A DNA stretch of 64,000 nt from an uncultured Pseudomonadales bacterium (GCA_943789335.1 CALSTS010000007.1:1-64000); one strand, 5' to 3'; shown: positions 1 through 8,904, counted from the first letter of the stretch. Made by a program: numbers and translations. Notes: generated by a model not told the origin, from the letters alone.

Positions 1-499
1 CACTGATGAAACCGGACCCATGCCCTCTGATTTCGACAATCAACAGGGGCTTCATGGTTGGCTCCATCATAATGCACTCCCCCGGCAGGATGAATCATAA
101 AGCCGCCAGCAGGAATGGGAGTGGTGCGATTAATATCACGGCTGGCATCCGTTCCTGCATACCAGGTGCCTTCAATCACAGACACGAAGCGATCCTGAGT
201 GTGATAATGCGGTCTGCTAGTCACACCAGCTGGAAAGCGAGCACGTAGTATATAAAGTCCTTCTCTAGAGGGATCACCATAAATCACTTTTTGTTGTAAT
301 TCATTTCTACTCTCGTTCCCATTCCAAATCATCGGCCTGAACAATTGCAAAACCTTCAGCTTCTACCCGAAGACGCGCTAATGATGCCAAAGTCATTAGC
401 GGCATCAATAATTTCTATATTATTATCGGCAGCAAAGCTGTTTGCAGTTGTGAATACAAAAAGGAAAGCTACTAGATTAAAAAATTTTGTTTTATGCAT
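1..499 (-). pseudogene. secreted cupin-domain protein, frameshifted and cut by the window edge
   Basis: Read in three frames, the minus strand gives one protein: a signal peptide (MHKTKFFN, cleaved near ANSFAA), a short N-terminal region (ASLARLRVEAEGF), then a cupin core with RPHYHTQDRF, VIEGTWYAG and GGVHYDGANHE. The His-rich strand and the glycine turn are typical of small metal-binding cupins. Reading needs three frame changes, near 379, 321 and 32. Each fits one extra base in a short homopolymer (TTT, GGG, CCCC on the coding strand). After the last change the protein continues as LLIVEIRGHGSGF. The start at 499 follows a purine-rich GAGAAAAGAA stretch. The 3' end lies outside the window. 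The substrate cannot be told. The family fit is good. Whether the gene is truly dead is open, because these are also the commonest sequencing errors. Confidence 0.7.
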
Positions 500-544
500 T
501 TCTTTTCTCAATAGTTGAAATTAATTTCTATTAAAAATACCTTA

Positions 545-2023
545 TCACTCTTCAATTTCCGGATCAAATCTTGGGTCAAATCCATTAGGCGGAACTATAA
601 AACTAGCAACTTGACCATCCGACTCTTCATCATTTGTATAAAAAACCAGGTCATAGGTGTCAGCCTCATTGCCATCTATAAATTCTATATGGGTGAAACT
701 TTTATCTAAATAAAATACATTTTCAGAGGTCGCGCCTAAATTCATTTCTGGACTCCCATTAATTCTCAGGCTAAGCGCTTCATCACTAACTGACACTTCG
801 AAATGAATGCCCCTTATAGTCTGATATTCTCCTGTGTATCCATTCAATATTTCAGAATCTACTGATTGGAAATCTTTTGCCGGATAGGGATCTCCAATAG
901 CCATGGCTAACATACTGTTACCTTCATAAACTCGAGATTGGAAACCAGTATTACCGAGGACTGCCACGTACATTTCACTTTCAGGCAGATAAGCAGAGTA
1001 GGTTATAAATCCATTAATACCACCCGTGTGCGAAATCATTGGCTGACCTCTTAAACTTTGAACCGCCAGGCCAAAACCATAGTTTGATAAGTCCCCATTG
1101 TTTAAAACAAATGGTGAGGTCATCACTTCCAAGGACTCTTGAGATACGACTTCACCCGCAAATAATGCTGTATTCCAAGTTAAAAGATCATCCACATTGG
1201 AAATAATTGCACCAGCTGCACCAGGAATTGTCATGCTTAAATAGGACGAGTTTTCATAACCATCTGGCCCCATTGCATAACCAATCACTCTATTTGGAAT
1301 AATTCTTTTGAAATCGCCATGATAAGTATTGTCCATTCCTAGAGGATTAAAGATTCTTTCCTGCACGAAATCTTCATAAGATTGACCCGATAATTGTTCA
1401 ATTATCGCACCCAACATTACATAACCAGAATTGGTATAACTATAAGCTTCTCCTGGTGCAAAATTCATCGGCTGATTTTGGAAAAATTCAACAACATCCA
1501 CCGCCGTTATATCTTCTTTCTCAATGTCAGAAAATTCTTCTATTGCCAGGAAATCAATAATGCCTGAGGTATGGGTCATTAAATGGCGTAAGGTGATTGT
1601 GTAGCCATGAGTAGGATAGTCTGGGAAATATTGAGTTATAGAGTCATCAACCTGCAACAAGCCCTCTTCCGCAAGCAGCATAATGCTTGCAGTTGTCATT
1701 TGCTTGGTGAGAGAACCCAGTCTAAAAACCATATCGGGTGATATAGAAATATTATGCTCCAGATTAGCCATGCCATGACCGTTTCTATAAAGAATTTCGT
1801 CACCCTTGGCTAAAATAACAGAAACACCCGGCTCGTTGTTAGGATAAAGTTCTGTCAGAAATGCACTTATTTCTTGCTCTAATTCTGACTCTACAGCTGA
1901 AGATTGAATATCTTGTGCGATCTCAACACTTGCAACATTTACCTCTTGCTCACCAAAATTTTGATACAGCACCCCAATAAAAATCGCTATTAATACAGCT
2001 CCTACTAGTAATTTATTTCTCAT
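545..2023 (-). CDS. serine beta-lactamase-family hydrolase, membrane-anchored or secreted
   Basis: A 492-residue protein of the class C beta-lactamase / D-Ala-D-Ala carboxypeptidase / esterase superfamily (Pfam Beta-lactamase). The catalytic signatures are complete: SxxK at S104-K107 (SLTK), YxN at Y196-N198 (YTN), and HTGG at 332-335 in place of KTG, which is common in the esterase-like and LACTB-like members. Residues 5-20 form one hydrophobic segment without a clear cleavage site, so the protein is probably an N-terminally anchored periplasmic enzyme. A C-terminal region from about residue 390 (GYTGEYQTIRGIHFEV) is the small beta domain often found behind this catalytic domain. It stands alone, and neighbours do not reveal a substrate. 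True antibiotic hydrolysis is unlikely to be its role, since most relatives act on peptides or esters. Confidence 0.85.
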   Translation of the reverse strand: MRNKLLVGAVLIAIFIGVLYQNFGEQEVNVASVEIAQDIQSSAVESELEQEISAFLTELYPNNEPGVSVILAKGDEILYRNGHGMANLEHNISISPDMVFRLGSLTKQMTTASIMLLAEEGLLQVDDSITQYFPDYPTHGYTITLRHLMTHTSGIIDFLAIEEFSDIEKEDITAVDVVEFFQNQPMNFAPGEAYSYTNSGYVMLGAIIEQLSGQSYEDFVQERIFNPLGMDNTYHGDFKRIIPNRVIGYAMGPDGYENSSYLSMTIPGAAGAIISNVDDLLTWNTALFAGEVVSQESLEVMTSPFVLNNGDLSNYGFGLAVQSLRGQPMISHTGGINGFITYSAYLPESEMYVAVLGNTGFQSRVYEGNSMLAMAIGDPYPAKDFQSVDSEILNGYTGEYQTIRGIHFEVSVSDEALSLRINGSPEMNLGATSENVFYLDKSFTHIEFIDGNEADTYDLVFYTNDEESDGQVASFIVPPNGFDPRFDPEIEE

Positions 2024-2293
2024 TTTGAAACCTGTTTTTAAGCTAAAAAAGAAAGTCTACACTTTCTGTTTGAAAATGTAACTTTTTAAGGAATTTAGGA
2101 TTATTGGCATAAAAGAAAATGCGGATTGGCGCTAACAGGAAGAAAGACGCATAAAAACGCTCACATATCGAAAAGTATTTATTTTATATTAGGTGCTCTA
2201 AAACCATTAAGGATTTCAAAACGTTTACAAAGCTATATTGCATCCCTGCATAGAATCTAACTTATTAAGCATCTATTTAAAAACCTACCCCAA
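2024..2293. other. intergenic gap, nothing recognised
   Basis: About 270 bases between the beta-lactamase-fold gene (its start side) and the end of the TfdB-like gene. It is AT-rich. I see no ORF with coding character, no strong hairpin with a T run and no RNA gene. It must carry the promoter of the 545-2023 gene. Confidence 0.5.
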
Positions 2294-4060
2294 TTATATT
2301 TTACCTAGAATCTTTTGCATTGCTGCTACCAGATCTTGAGCAGATTCATCTGAAACTTCTTGGGCGCGCCAAGCAATAATATTATCAGGCCTTACTAACA
2401 AGGCGCCGGTTTCTGATATGTCTCTTACTCGAGCAAAATCTCCATAGACATCCTCATAATCTTGCCCAGGGCCAATGATATGTAAATTAACACTAAGACC
2501 ATTTATATTTTCAATCTCTGTTAAAGCTGCACGCCATTGGTCTTCACCACCCAAGCCGGTAATTAATGAGAACTGACCTTTACCACAAATATCTACCGTC
2601 GAGACTTTTTGTTGTTGCGGATCAATCAACCATACATGAGGGATCATCGCTCCTGGACGACTACTGGCTTGATGATAAAGTTCTCTGTCTCGCTTGAATT
2701 CTTCATCAGGACTGCCATCTTGCACTACTGCAGAAGACTCATAACGCATATTCATTTCCACACCATGGCAGTTATAAATATATTGCGTGCCCTCTACCGC
2801 AAGACGTAAATTTTCTCTTTGTTCTTCAGCCTCAGGCGTATTCAATTTACGCTTAGCAATACTTTGAATCTTTTGTTCAGGGCTATCATTATTCGCCAAT
2901 CCTAAGGCTCCCATGATTGGTCCAAGGTCTCCTAGACTTTTTGTCGCGCGTTTAACAATCTGTTCACCTACCGGTATACGTTCATCGTCATACGAATCAA
3001 GCAAGCTTGATTCCGCTTTACCTTTTATGACCAAAGCTAGTTTCCAGGCTAAATTAAAGGCATCCTGAATTGAGGTGTTAGAACCAAGGCCATTCATTGG
3101 GGTGTGGCGATGTACTGCATCACCCATACAAAATACTCGGCCATCCATATTCTTCTTGGCATACATACTGTTGACTGTCCAAGTAGACGTTGAGTCAATT
3201 CGAATTGGAATCTGATCATCACCGATTAATTGATGAAGAACAGCTTTAGCCTCATCATCAGTATAATTTGGCGGACCTGCATTAATATCATAGCCCCAAA
3301 TACACAACCATTTATTCCATGGCCGCACCATTCTTATCAATGGAACCCCCAGTCCAGCTAATTCTCCACCAGGCTGAATCAGCCAATACAAAAGGCTGGG
3401 GCGGTGAGCCACATATTTTGTTAAATCTGCTTCAAAAACAATATTCATAGACCCTGCCATGCCCATTTCACCTTCCATCGGTAAGGCAGCATCTTCGGCT
3501 ATTTTTGAATTACCGCCATCTGCACCCAGCAAATATTTTGATCTGACCTGAAATTTTTGCTGCGTAATTAGATCAAGCAGTGTAGTTGTCACACCATCAG
3601 CATCCTGCTCAAAGGATATATATTCAGTATTAAAGCGTACCTTTGATCCCCTATGAGCTGCGGTACGGGTGAGAATAGGTTCCAATAAGTTTTGCGGCAA
3701 ATCGAACATCTTTGCAGGACTCGACATTTCATAATCAGCTTTCCGAGCTGGCGGCATTCCCCATGCCAAGACACGTGCTAACTCTTCACCTGCGAGGCTG
3801 GCCGCAAATGTATTTTCGCCCATGAGCTCTTGCGGAGAAGCCAAAGCCAGACAATCATCTTCTACCCCTAAATCACGTAATACTTCAACTGTACGTTGGT
3901 TGGTTATGTGTGCTCGGGGTGTCCGGCAAGTCCAGGCAAATTTATTGATTACCATATTATCAATGCCATACGTGGCTAATAATGCCGAAGCACTAGCACC
4001 TGCGGGTCCTGTTCCAACAATCAACACGTCTGTTTCTATTACTGGTAACTTATCACTCAT
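2294..4060 (-). CDS. FAD-dependent phenol hydroxylase, TfdB-like (2,4-dichlorophenol 6-monooxygenase family)
   Basis: A 588-residue flavoprotein aromatic hydroxylase that inserts one oxygen atom next to a phenolic OH, giving a catechol at the expense of NAD(P)H and O2. The Rossmann FAD motif GTGPAG is at 16-21, the DG motif (GADGGNS) at 179-185 and the GD motif (GDAVHRH) at 313-319. Stretches such as PRAHITNQRT, LMGENTFAASLAGEE, RPWNKWL and NGLGSNTSIQDAFNLAWK closely recall TfdB of Cupriavidus 2,4-D degraders, and the length matches (about 590-600). It diverges from the LysR gene and faces away from the ring-cleavage genes, so LysR could control both sides. The substrate may be a plain, methylated or halogenated phenol; sequence alone cannot decide. 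Family confidence is high, chlorophenol specificity low. Confidence 0.85.
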   Translation of the reverse strand: MSDKLPVIETDVLIVGTGPAGASASALLATYGIDNMVINKFAWTCRTPRAHITNQRTVEVLRDLGVEDDCLALASPQELMGENTFAASLAGEELARVLAWGMPPARKADYEMSSPAKMFDLPQNLLEPILTRTAAHRGSKVRFNTEYISFEQDADGVTTTLLDLITQQKFQVRSKYLLGADGGNSKIAEDAALPMEGEMGMAGSMNIVFEADLTKYVAHRPSLLYWLIQPGGELAGLGVPLIRMVRPWNKWLCIWGYDINAGPPNYTDDEAKAVLHQLIGDDQIPIRIDSTSTWTVNSMYAKKNMDGRVFCMGDAVHRHTPMNGLGSNTSIQDAFNLAWKLALVIKGKAESSLLDSYDDERIPVGEQIVKRATKSLGDLGPIMGALGLANNDSPEQKIQSIAKRKLNTPEAEEQRENLRLAVEGTQYIYNCHGVEMNMRYESSAVVQDGSPDEEFKRDRELYHQASSRPGAMIPHVWLIDPQQQKVSTVDICGKGQFSLITGLGGEDQWRAALTEIENINGLSVNLHIIGPGQDYEDVYGDFARVRDISETGALLVRPDNIIAWRAQEVSDESAQDLVAAMQKILGKI

Positions 4061-4170
4061 GGGGAATTCACCTTATATTTCGTTCAATTTACCTGATGCA
4101 GATAAACTGTTGGAAAAAATTCTAACTAGTATGATGGTATGAGTTCCAATACTTTATTTTGACCAAATCA

Positions 4171-4186
4171 ATACCTAATATGGTAT
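4171..4186. promoter_or_regulatory. candidate LysR-type operator in the divergent promoter region
   Basis: An interrupted palindrome ATAC-N8-GTAT lies in the 182-base gap between the divergent TfdB-like and LysR genes. Chlorocatechol-type LysR regulators (CbnR, CatR class) bind ATAC-N7-GTAT-like elements, so place and shape fit, but the spacer is one base longer. A second GGTAT copy lies at 4136-4140. This is inference from position. Confidence 0.4.
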
Positions 4187-4242
4187 GACGATGTGTAATA
4201 TATGTTACTGGTACTCTAAAACATATAGCTAAGGAGGATCGC

Positions 4243-5127
4243 TTGTTCGACTTAAGAAAACTCAGACAATTTATCGCCGTCGCTGAAGAGCTGCACTTTG
4301 GCAGAGCAGCAATACGTCTGCATATGAGCCAACCCCCACTTTCTCGCAGTATTCATCAAATTGAAAAAGATCTTGAAGTCGAGTTATTTATTCGCCATCC
4401 GCATGGTGTTGAACTCACTAATGAAGGCGAAGTCTTTCTTAATGAAGCGCGTAATATTTTACTGAGCGTAGAACGCGCCTATGAGCGTACTTTGCAGGCA
4501 AAACGCGGTGAAATTGGCCGTTTAGTAATAGGTTATCAGGGCTCTACCGTTTTTGATTTACTGCCGCGTTTGATAGCTCGATTTAAGCAAGCCCACCCCC
4601 AAGCTCAAATCGAATTGCACAATATGAATAAAAACCAACAACTGCTTAATTTGCGCAACCACAGCATCCATATTGGCATCATTCGCCATGTCAATGATGA
4701 GCCCGGCATCACAACACACACCATCGCCAAAGAACCTATCTATGTTGCTGTATCCGACAGCCACTCACTTGTTAAGACTAAAAGCCTTGCTATGAAATCT
4801 CTGGCTGCTGAGGCCTTAATCGTATTCCCAAAAGCCAACCGCCCCAGCTTTGCTGATCAAACTATTGCTGAATGTCGTAAAGCAGGCTTCGTTCCCAACA
4901 TTGTGCAGGAAACCGAAGATGTCATCAGCGCTTTAGTTCTTGTTAGTGTAGGCCTCGGTGTTGCTCTCGTGCCACACTCAGCCTGTAACATTAAGATCCC
5001 TGATGTCACTTTTATTCCGCTTTCCAACCCTAAGTTTTATGCTGAACTGTGCTGCATACATTTAACTGAACGACGCGCCCCAGTATTAGAAGCCTTTTTA
5101 CAAATCATTCAAGACAGCTCTCAATAA
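4243..5127 (+). CDS. LysR-type regulator of the aromatic cluster (CatR/CbnR-like)
   Basis: A 294-residue LysR-family activator. The winged helix-turn-helix fills residues 1-60 (LRQFIAVAEELHFGRAAIRL, then MSQPPLSRSI), with the effector-binding domain after about residue 90. The start is TTG at 4243, chosen because a perfect AAGGAGG lies at 4231-4237, five bases upstream, and the HTH begins at once. The gene is transcribed away from the TfdB-like gene and toward the dioxygenase-DLH-cycloisomerase genes, the usual arrangement of CatR/ClcR/TfdR regulators, which respond to muconates. It therefore probably senses a (chloro)muconate and controls both directions. The effector is inferred from context only. 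Confidence 0.88.
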   Translation: MFDLRKLRQFIAVAEELHFGRAAIRLHMSQPPLSRSIHQIEKDLEVELFIRHPHGVELTNEGEVFLNEARNILLSVERAYERTLQAKRGEIGRLVIGYQGSTVFDLLPRLIARFKQAHPQAQIELHNMNKNQQLLNLRNHSIHIGIIRHVNDEPGITTHTIAKEPIYVAVSDSHSLVKTKSLAMKSLAAEALIVFPKANRPSFADQTIAECRKAGFVPNIVQETEDVISALVLVSVGLGVALVPHSACNIKIPDVTFIPLSNPKFYAELCCIHLTERRAPVLEAFLQIIQDSSQ

Positions 5128-5176
5128 ACTCTCAGTACTATTGTAGTAAGCTTGCAATAACCTTTTAGGTATCAAG

Positions 5177-5212
5177 CAAGAGCACAATCGGTATTGGATT
5201 ATTGTGCTCTTG
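5177..5212. terminator. strong stem-loop between the LysR gene and the dioxygenase gene
   Basis: A perfect 12-bp inverted repeat, CAAGAGCACAAT / ATTGTGCTCTTG, with a 12-base loop, 50 bases after the LysR stop and 71 before the dioxygenase start. There is no T run behind it on either strand, so it is not a classical intrinsic terminator. It could end or stabilise the regulator mRNA, attenuate the downstream genes, or be a protein-binding palindrome. Confidence 0.45.
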
Positions 5213-5282
5213 GCTATTATTGTGCCTAAAATTGAATAAATAAATGAATAAATAAATGAATAAAACATTGGAGATTCCCGCG

Positions 5283-6044
5283 ATGACTGATCAAGAAAAC
5301 CTGCAAAGAACGCAATTAATTGTCGGTGATATTATTGATGCTATTAGAGGCGTACTACGTAAGCACGAGGTCACTTTTGATGAATATCGTGCCGGTTTTT
5401 TCCATCTTATTGAATTAGCAGAAGCGCATGAAGTTCCATTGTTATTAGATTGTTTTTTAAATCAAACCATCTGCGATATAGAAATGGAAACTCGACAGGG
5501 TAGTCGCTCAAATGTTGAAGGTCCTTACTTTTTACAAGGTGCGCCGATGGTGACCGATGCTATAAAAGTCCGAGGTGATACTAAACCTATGCTGATTCGT
5601 TGCCAGGTAAAAGATTTACAAGGCCAGCCAGTTGAAGGTGTTGTCACTGATATATGGTTTGCTGATTCTAATGGTGATTACAGCGGCTACAGTGAAGATT
5701 TTCCCATAGAATATTTTAGAGGAAAGGCAACGACAGACAGCGAAGGGAAATATGCTGTGATGGGATCAATTCCAAAAGAATATCCAATGACTTCGAATGA
5801 ACATGGCCCTACTGGCAGCATTATTGAAATGCTTGGCGGTCAGGGCATGCGTCCACAACATGTGCATTTTAAATATTTAAAAGAAGGTTATGCACCCTTA
5901 ACGACTCAAGCCTATTTCAGTGGTGGCCCTTATCTAAATGAGGATCCGGTTGGCGCTGTATTTGATGACCTGACCCATGAACTAAAAGATGAAAACGGTG
6001 TTGCAGTATTAGAGCTAAACGTCGTCTTAGACCCAGCTGCATAA
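5283..6044 (+). CDS. intradiol ring-cleavage dioxygenase, chlorocatechol 1,2-dioxygenase-like
   Basis: A non-heme Fe(III) dioxygenase that splits catechols between the hydroxyls to cis,cis-muconates. Start: the ATG at 5283 has GGAG nine bases upstream; the in-frame ATG at 5256 (nine codons earlier) sits in an AT repeat with no ribosome site. From 5283 the protein is 253 residues, the length of chlorocatechol dioxygenases (about 250-260), well below classical catechol dioxygenases (about 300). The four iron ligands are visible: Y133 (DYSGY), Y167 (KEYP), H193 and H195 (RPQHVHF). Stretches such as EGPYF, YFRGKATTDSEGKY, GPTGS and APLTTQAYFSGG recall TfdC. It opens a run with the DLH (24 bases on) and cycloisomerase. 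Hydroxyquinol cleavage is the main alternative, but the cycloisomerase argues for a muconate product. Confidence 0.87.
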   Translation: MTDQENLQRTQLIVGDIIDAIRGVLRKHEVTFDEYRAGFFHLIELAEAHEVPLLLDCFLNQTICDIEMETRQGSRSNVEGPYFLQGAPMVTDAIKVRGDTKPMLIRCQVKDLQGQPVEGVVTDIWFADSNGDYSGYSEDFPIEYFRGKATTDSEGKYAVMGSIPKEYPMTSNEHGPTGSIIEMLGGQGMRPQHVHFKYLKEGYAPLTTQAYFSGGPYLNEDPVGAVFDDLTHELKDENGVAVLELNVVLDPAA

Positions 6045-6068
6045 TATTTAAAAAAGGTCTTACTAACT

Positions 6069-6782
6069 ATGTGCCATGACACTACGCCAAGCTCTTTACC
6101 GGCTCCAGGGAATTACCAATTAGGTAATTCCAATGGCTTAAAGTATTGGGATTTTTCTAACGCCGCTAGTAAGACGGATTCTGATGTGCGAGTTGCACTA
6201 CTAACAGACATCTATGGTTGCAATGACTTTTATCAAAGTATGTCAACACACTTTGCTAACCAGGGTTGGCAATCTCACTTGATAGATTTATTTGCAGATT
6301 TAGGTGAGCTGCCAGAAGTAACCCGAGAGGCTGCCTTTGAGCGGCGCCATAAATTAAATGATCAGGAATGCTGTGATCTTATTGCTCAATATATTCAAGA
6401 TAACAATATTACTGCAGTCGTAGGTTTTTGCTTAGGTGGAAATTTTGTATTTGAATTAGCCAGACGAAATGTAAAAGTTAATTTAATCGCTTACTATCCA
6501 TTCCCTGCTGGTTTACCTAACGAGAATGGACTTGATCCTGCCTTTAACTACCTAGAGCTCTTACAAACCGAGGTTACCGTTTTAATTGGCGATGATGATG
6601 ATCGTGTCGGCCTGGAAAATGTCACAAAACTAAAAACCATCAGTGAATCAAATGCTGCACTCAGCGTAAATGTCTATTCAAACAGTAAGCATGGATTTTT
6701 AGAAGATTTAGATAGTGAAGATCCAACTTTAAAACAAAATGCTGAAGATTCTTTAGCTACTTGCCTCGATAAAATTTCATAG
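6069..6782 (+). CDS. dienelactone hydrolase family protein (TfdE/ClcD-like)
   Basis: A 237-residue alpha/beta hydrolase of the dienelactone hydrolase family, expected to open a dienelactone to maleylacetate. The cysteine nucleophile sits in GFCLGG (C121), the acid is in GDDDDRVG (probably D178) and the histidine in KHGF (H208). The usual EIFG near residue 36 of characterised enzymes is DIYG here (D47), a conservative change at the residue that orients the cysteine. It is cytoplasmic, with no signal peptide. It follows the dioxygenase by 24 bases and precedes the cycloisomerase by 12, so the three are almost surely co-transcribed. A DLH rather than muconolactone isomerase plus enol-lactonase points to the modified (chloro)ortho pathway. 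Confidence 0.85.
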   Translation: MCHDTTPSSLPAPGNYQLGNSNGLKYWDFSNAASKTDSDVRVALLTDIYGCNDFYQSMSTHFANQGWQSHLIDLFADLGELPEVTREAAFERRHKLNDQECCDLIAQYIQDNNITAVVGFCLGGNFVFELARRNVKVNLIAYYPFPAGLPNENGLDPAFNYLELLQTEVTVLIGDDDDRVGLENVTKLKTISESNAALSVNVYSNSKHGFLEDLDSEDPTLKQNAEDSLATCLDKIS

Positions 6783-6794
6783 AAGTCTAGATAA

Positions 6795-7916
6795 ATGAAT
6801 ACAGAAATTATCGAAAAAATTGACACAACTATTATTGATCTTCCCTTAAAGCGAATTCATAAATTTGCAGCGACCACGATTAATTCTAAGTCTTTTGTCA
6901 TTGTTCAAATTTATACAAAAAATGGTGTTGTTGGCATCGGTGAAGCTACCACTCCTGGTGGACCTTGGTGGGCGGGCGAAGCGGTTGAGACCATTAAAGT
7001 AATGATAGACAGCTATCTTGCACCGGCTTTAGTGGGCGAGAACGCATTGCAAATTAATACCTTATTACAAAAAATGGACTGTGTTGCAGCTAACAACCCA
7101 TTCGCGAAAGCTGCGCTTGAAATAGCCTTACTTGATATAAAAGGTCAGGTCTTGAGGGTTCCAATCTATGATTTATTCGGCGGCCTATCACGTGAATCCA
7201 TGGCCCTTAAATGGCCATTGGCTCAAGGAGACGCCAAAGCTGATATAGAAGAAGCAGAGCAATTGATGTCCTCCAATATCGCCCAGGAATTCAAGGTGAA
7301 AATGGGTTACATGAGCCCAGAGGATGACGTCAATTATATTGCTGAATTGTGTCGAGGCTTAAATGGCAAGGCGACTTTATTAGGCGATTTAAACGCCACT
7401 TGGAGTGAACTGACAACACAAAAATATTTGCCCGATCTAGCGGCACATGGCATGGATATGATTGAGCAACCCGTCGCTGCCTGGAACCGTCAAGCTCTGG
7501 CAAGAATTAGAGACTTTTCTCCAATACCCATTCTTGCCGATGAATCTATTTGTACACCACAAGATGTAAATGAAATAGGCAATCTCCATGCCGCTGACAT
7601 GTTGTCATTAAAAATATTTAAACACGGCGGCTTAACCAGAACCCATCAGATCATACAAATTGCTGCAGCCTTCGGGATCTCCTGCTATGCCGGCACTTTT
7701 CTGGAAAGCTCAATCGGTACTGCTGCATTTATGCACTTAGTTGCATCACAAAATAATATTGATGGTGGCAATGAATTGGTCGGACCTATCTGGTTAGCAG
7801 ATGATATCGTTCAACAGCCAGTGCAATACAAAGATAATCATATTTGGGCAAAACAAGAACCCGGCCTAGGCGTAAGCTTGGACCAAGATAAGCTTTCTCA
7901 CTATCAGCGTGTATAA
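6795..7916 (+). CDS. muconate / chloromuconate cycloisomerase (enolase superfamily)
   Basis: A 373-residue enolase-superfamily lactonising enzyme. Active-site residues fall exactly where they do in Pseudomonas putida muconate lactonising enzyme: K167 and K169 (FKVKMG), metal ligands D198 (GDLN), E224 (IEQPV) and D249 (LADES), and K273 (LKIFKHGG). The N-terminal capping domain covers roughly residues 5-130, the barrel the rest. Length equals the family norm. It converts cis,cis-muconate or chloromuconate to a lactone, between the dioxygenase and the DLH in the pathway. TfdD-like and CatB-like enzymes cannot be told apart here by eye; the neighbouring DLH favours a chloromuconate or methylmuconate-type pathway. 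Confidence 0.88.
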   Translation: MNTEIIEKIDTTIIDLPLKRIHKFAATTINSKSFVIVQIYTKNGVVGIGEATTPGGPWWAGEAVETIKVMIDSYLAPALVGENALQINTLLQKMDCVAANNPFAKAALEIALLDIKGQVLRVPIYDLFGGLSRESMALKWPLAQGDAKADIEEAEQLMSSNIAQEFKVKMGYMSPEDDVNYIAELCRGLNGKATLLGDLNATWSELTTQKYLPDLAAHGMDMIEQPVAAWNRQALARIRDFSPIPILADESICTPQDVNEIGNLHAADMLSLKIFKHGGLTRTHQIIQIAAAFGISCYAGTFLESSIGTAAFMHLVASQNNIDGGNELVGPIWLADDIVQQPVQYKDNHIWAKQEPGLGVSLDQDKLSHYQRV

Positions 7917-7950
7917 TTACTGGTATTAACAACTCGCTCTAGAAACCAAA

Positions 7951-8904
7951 ATGAATTCACGACAAAAAAATAGCGCCCTTGGCGTATTAATTGCTGATGC
8001 AGCAGCCCTAGGCTTACATTGGCTTTATGACTTAGAACGCATGCATCAGGTTGTCGGAACGGCAAAGCCTACGTTCTTTACACCCAATGCAGAACATTAT
8101 GAAGGCAAGGTTGGATACTTTGCTCATGCCGGCAAACAGGCCGGAGAACAATCTCATTATGGTGAAAGTTATCTATTAAATTTGAGGCATCTATCAGCAC
8201 AGGAAAAATTTATTACTCGGATTTTCCAACAGGACTTTATTGCTACATTTGGACCCGGCGGCAGTTTTAATGGCTATATTGATTCGCCGACTCGACAAAG
8301 CCTGCAGAATATACAAGCACTCGATTTAAATGATGATGATAATAATGCCAATACGGAACCATCCGGTGCAGATGACCACCAAATCCCCGCGTTAACGCCA
8401 GTCTCGGCACTTTGTGCTCATCACCCCGCTGGAGAATTAACAGACACAGAAATAATCAGTGCTATTCACGTTACCCACAATAATGATCTGGCAGTGAATT
8501 GCGGTTTATATTATTCGAAAGTACTCCAGGCAGTGTTAAATGGAAATTCCATCGCCGAAAGTTTTGCCGGAGCTGCTGCACATGTTCCCGATGCAATAAA
8601 AGATAGTATGACTGATGCTTTGAACATGCCGGCAACTGATCTTGATTCCGCAGCAACTCTTTTTGGTCAAGTCTGTGGGCTGGAAGAGACCATACCGCTA
8701 TCAGCTTATATTCTTTCAAACAGCACGAGTTACCAGCAAGCCATAGAAATGAATATCCTTGCTGGTGGTGATTCTTGTGGTCGCGCCATGATGCTTGGCG
8801 CAATTGCGGGAGCCCACTTCGGTTTAGGTGACATAGAAGGCATTCCACATGCCTGGTTGCTGCGCTTAAAACGTCAGCAGGATATTGCCGTTTTACTCAA
8901 TTAA
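7951..8904 (+). CDS. ADP-ribosylglycohydrolase-fold protein
   Basis: A 317-residue protein of the ADP-ribosylglycohydrolase family (ARH/DraG fold, dinuclear Mg). Typical pieces are the N-terminal ALGVLIADAAALGLHWLYD, the middle PALTPVSALCA, and the C-terminal GGDSCGRAMMLGAIAGAHFG. The last normally reads GGDTDT; here the second Asp is replaced (GGDSCG), so metal binding may be altered. A low-complexity Asp/Asn stretch lies at about 128-136. It follows the cycloisomerase by 34 bases and is probably in the same transcript, yet has no known role in aromatic degradation. It may be a metabolite hydrolase or only a passenger. Function is not assigned beyond the fold. Confidence 0.75.
   Translation: MNSRQKNSALGVLIADAAALGLHWLYDLERMHQVVGTAKPTFFTPNAEHYEGKVGYFAHAGKQAGEQSHYGESYLLNLRHLSAQEKFITRIFQQDFIATFGPGGSFNGYIDSPTRQSLQNIQALDLNDDDNNANTEPSGADDHQIPALTPVSALCAHHPAGELTDTEIISAIHVTHNNDLAVNCGLYYSKVLQAVLNGNSIAESFAGAAAHVPDAIKDSMTDALNMPATDLDSAATLFGQVCGLEETIPLSAYILSNSTSYQQAIEMNILAGGDSCGRAMMLGAIAGAHFGLGDIEGIPHAWLLRLKRQQDIAVLLN

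Noticed and set aside
545-2023. Antibiotic-resistance beta-lactamase
   Set aside because: The SxxK/YxN/HTGG set and C-terminal domain are those of esterase/peptidase-type relatives; resistance cannot be claimed.
3822-4142. Plus-strand ORF inside the TfdB-like gene
   Set aside because: Antisense shadow of a well conserved gene, with no ribosome site and no family match.
5236-5262. AT-rich tandem repeat (AATAAATAAATG units) before the dioxygenase
   Set aside because: Only about two copies of simple sequence; it explains a false early start (5256) but has no evident function.
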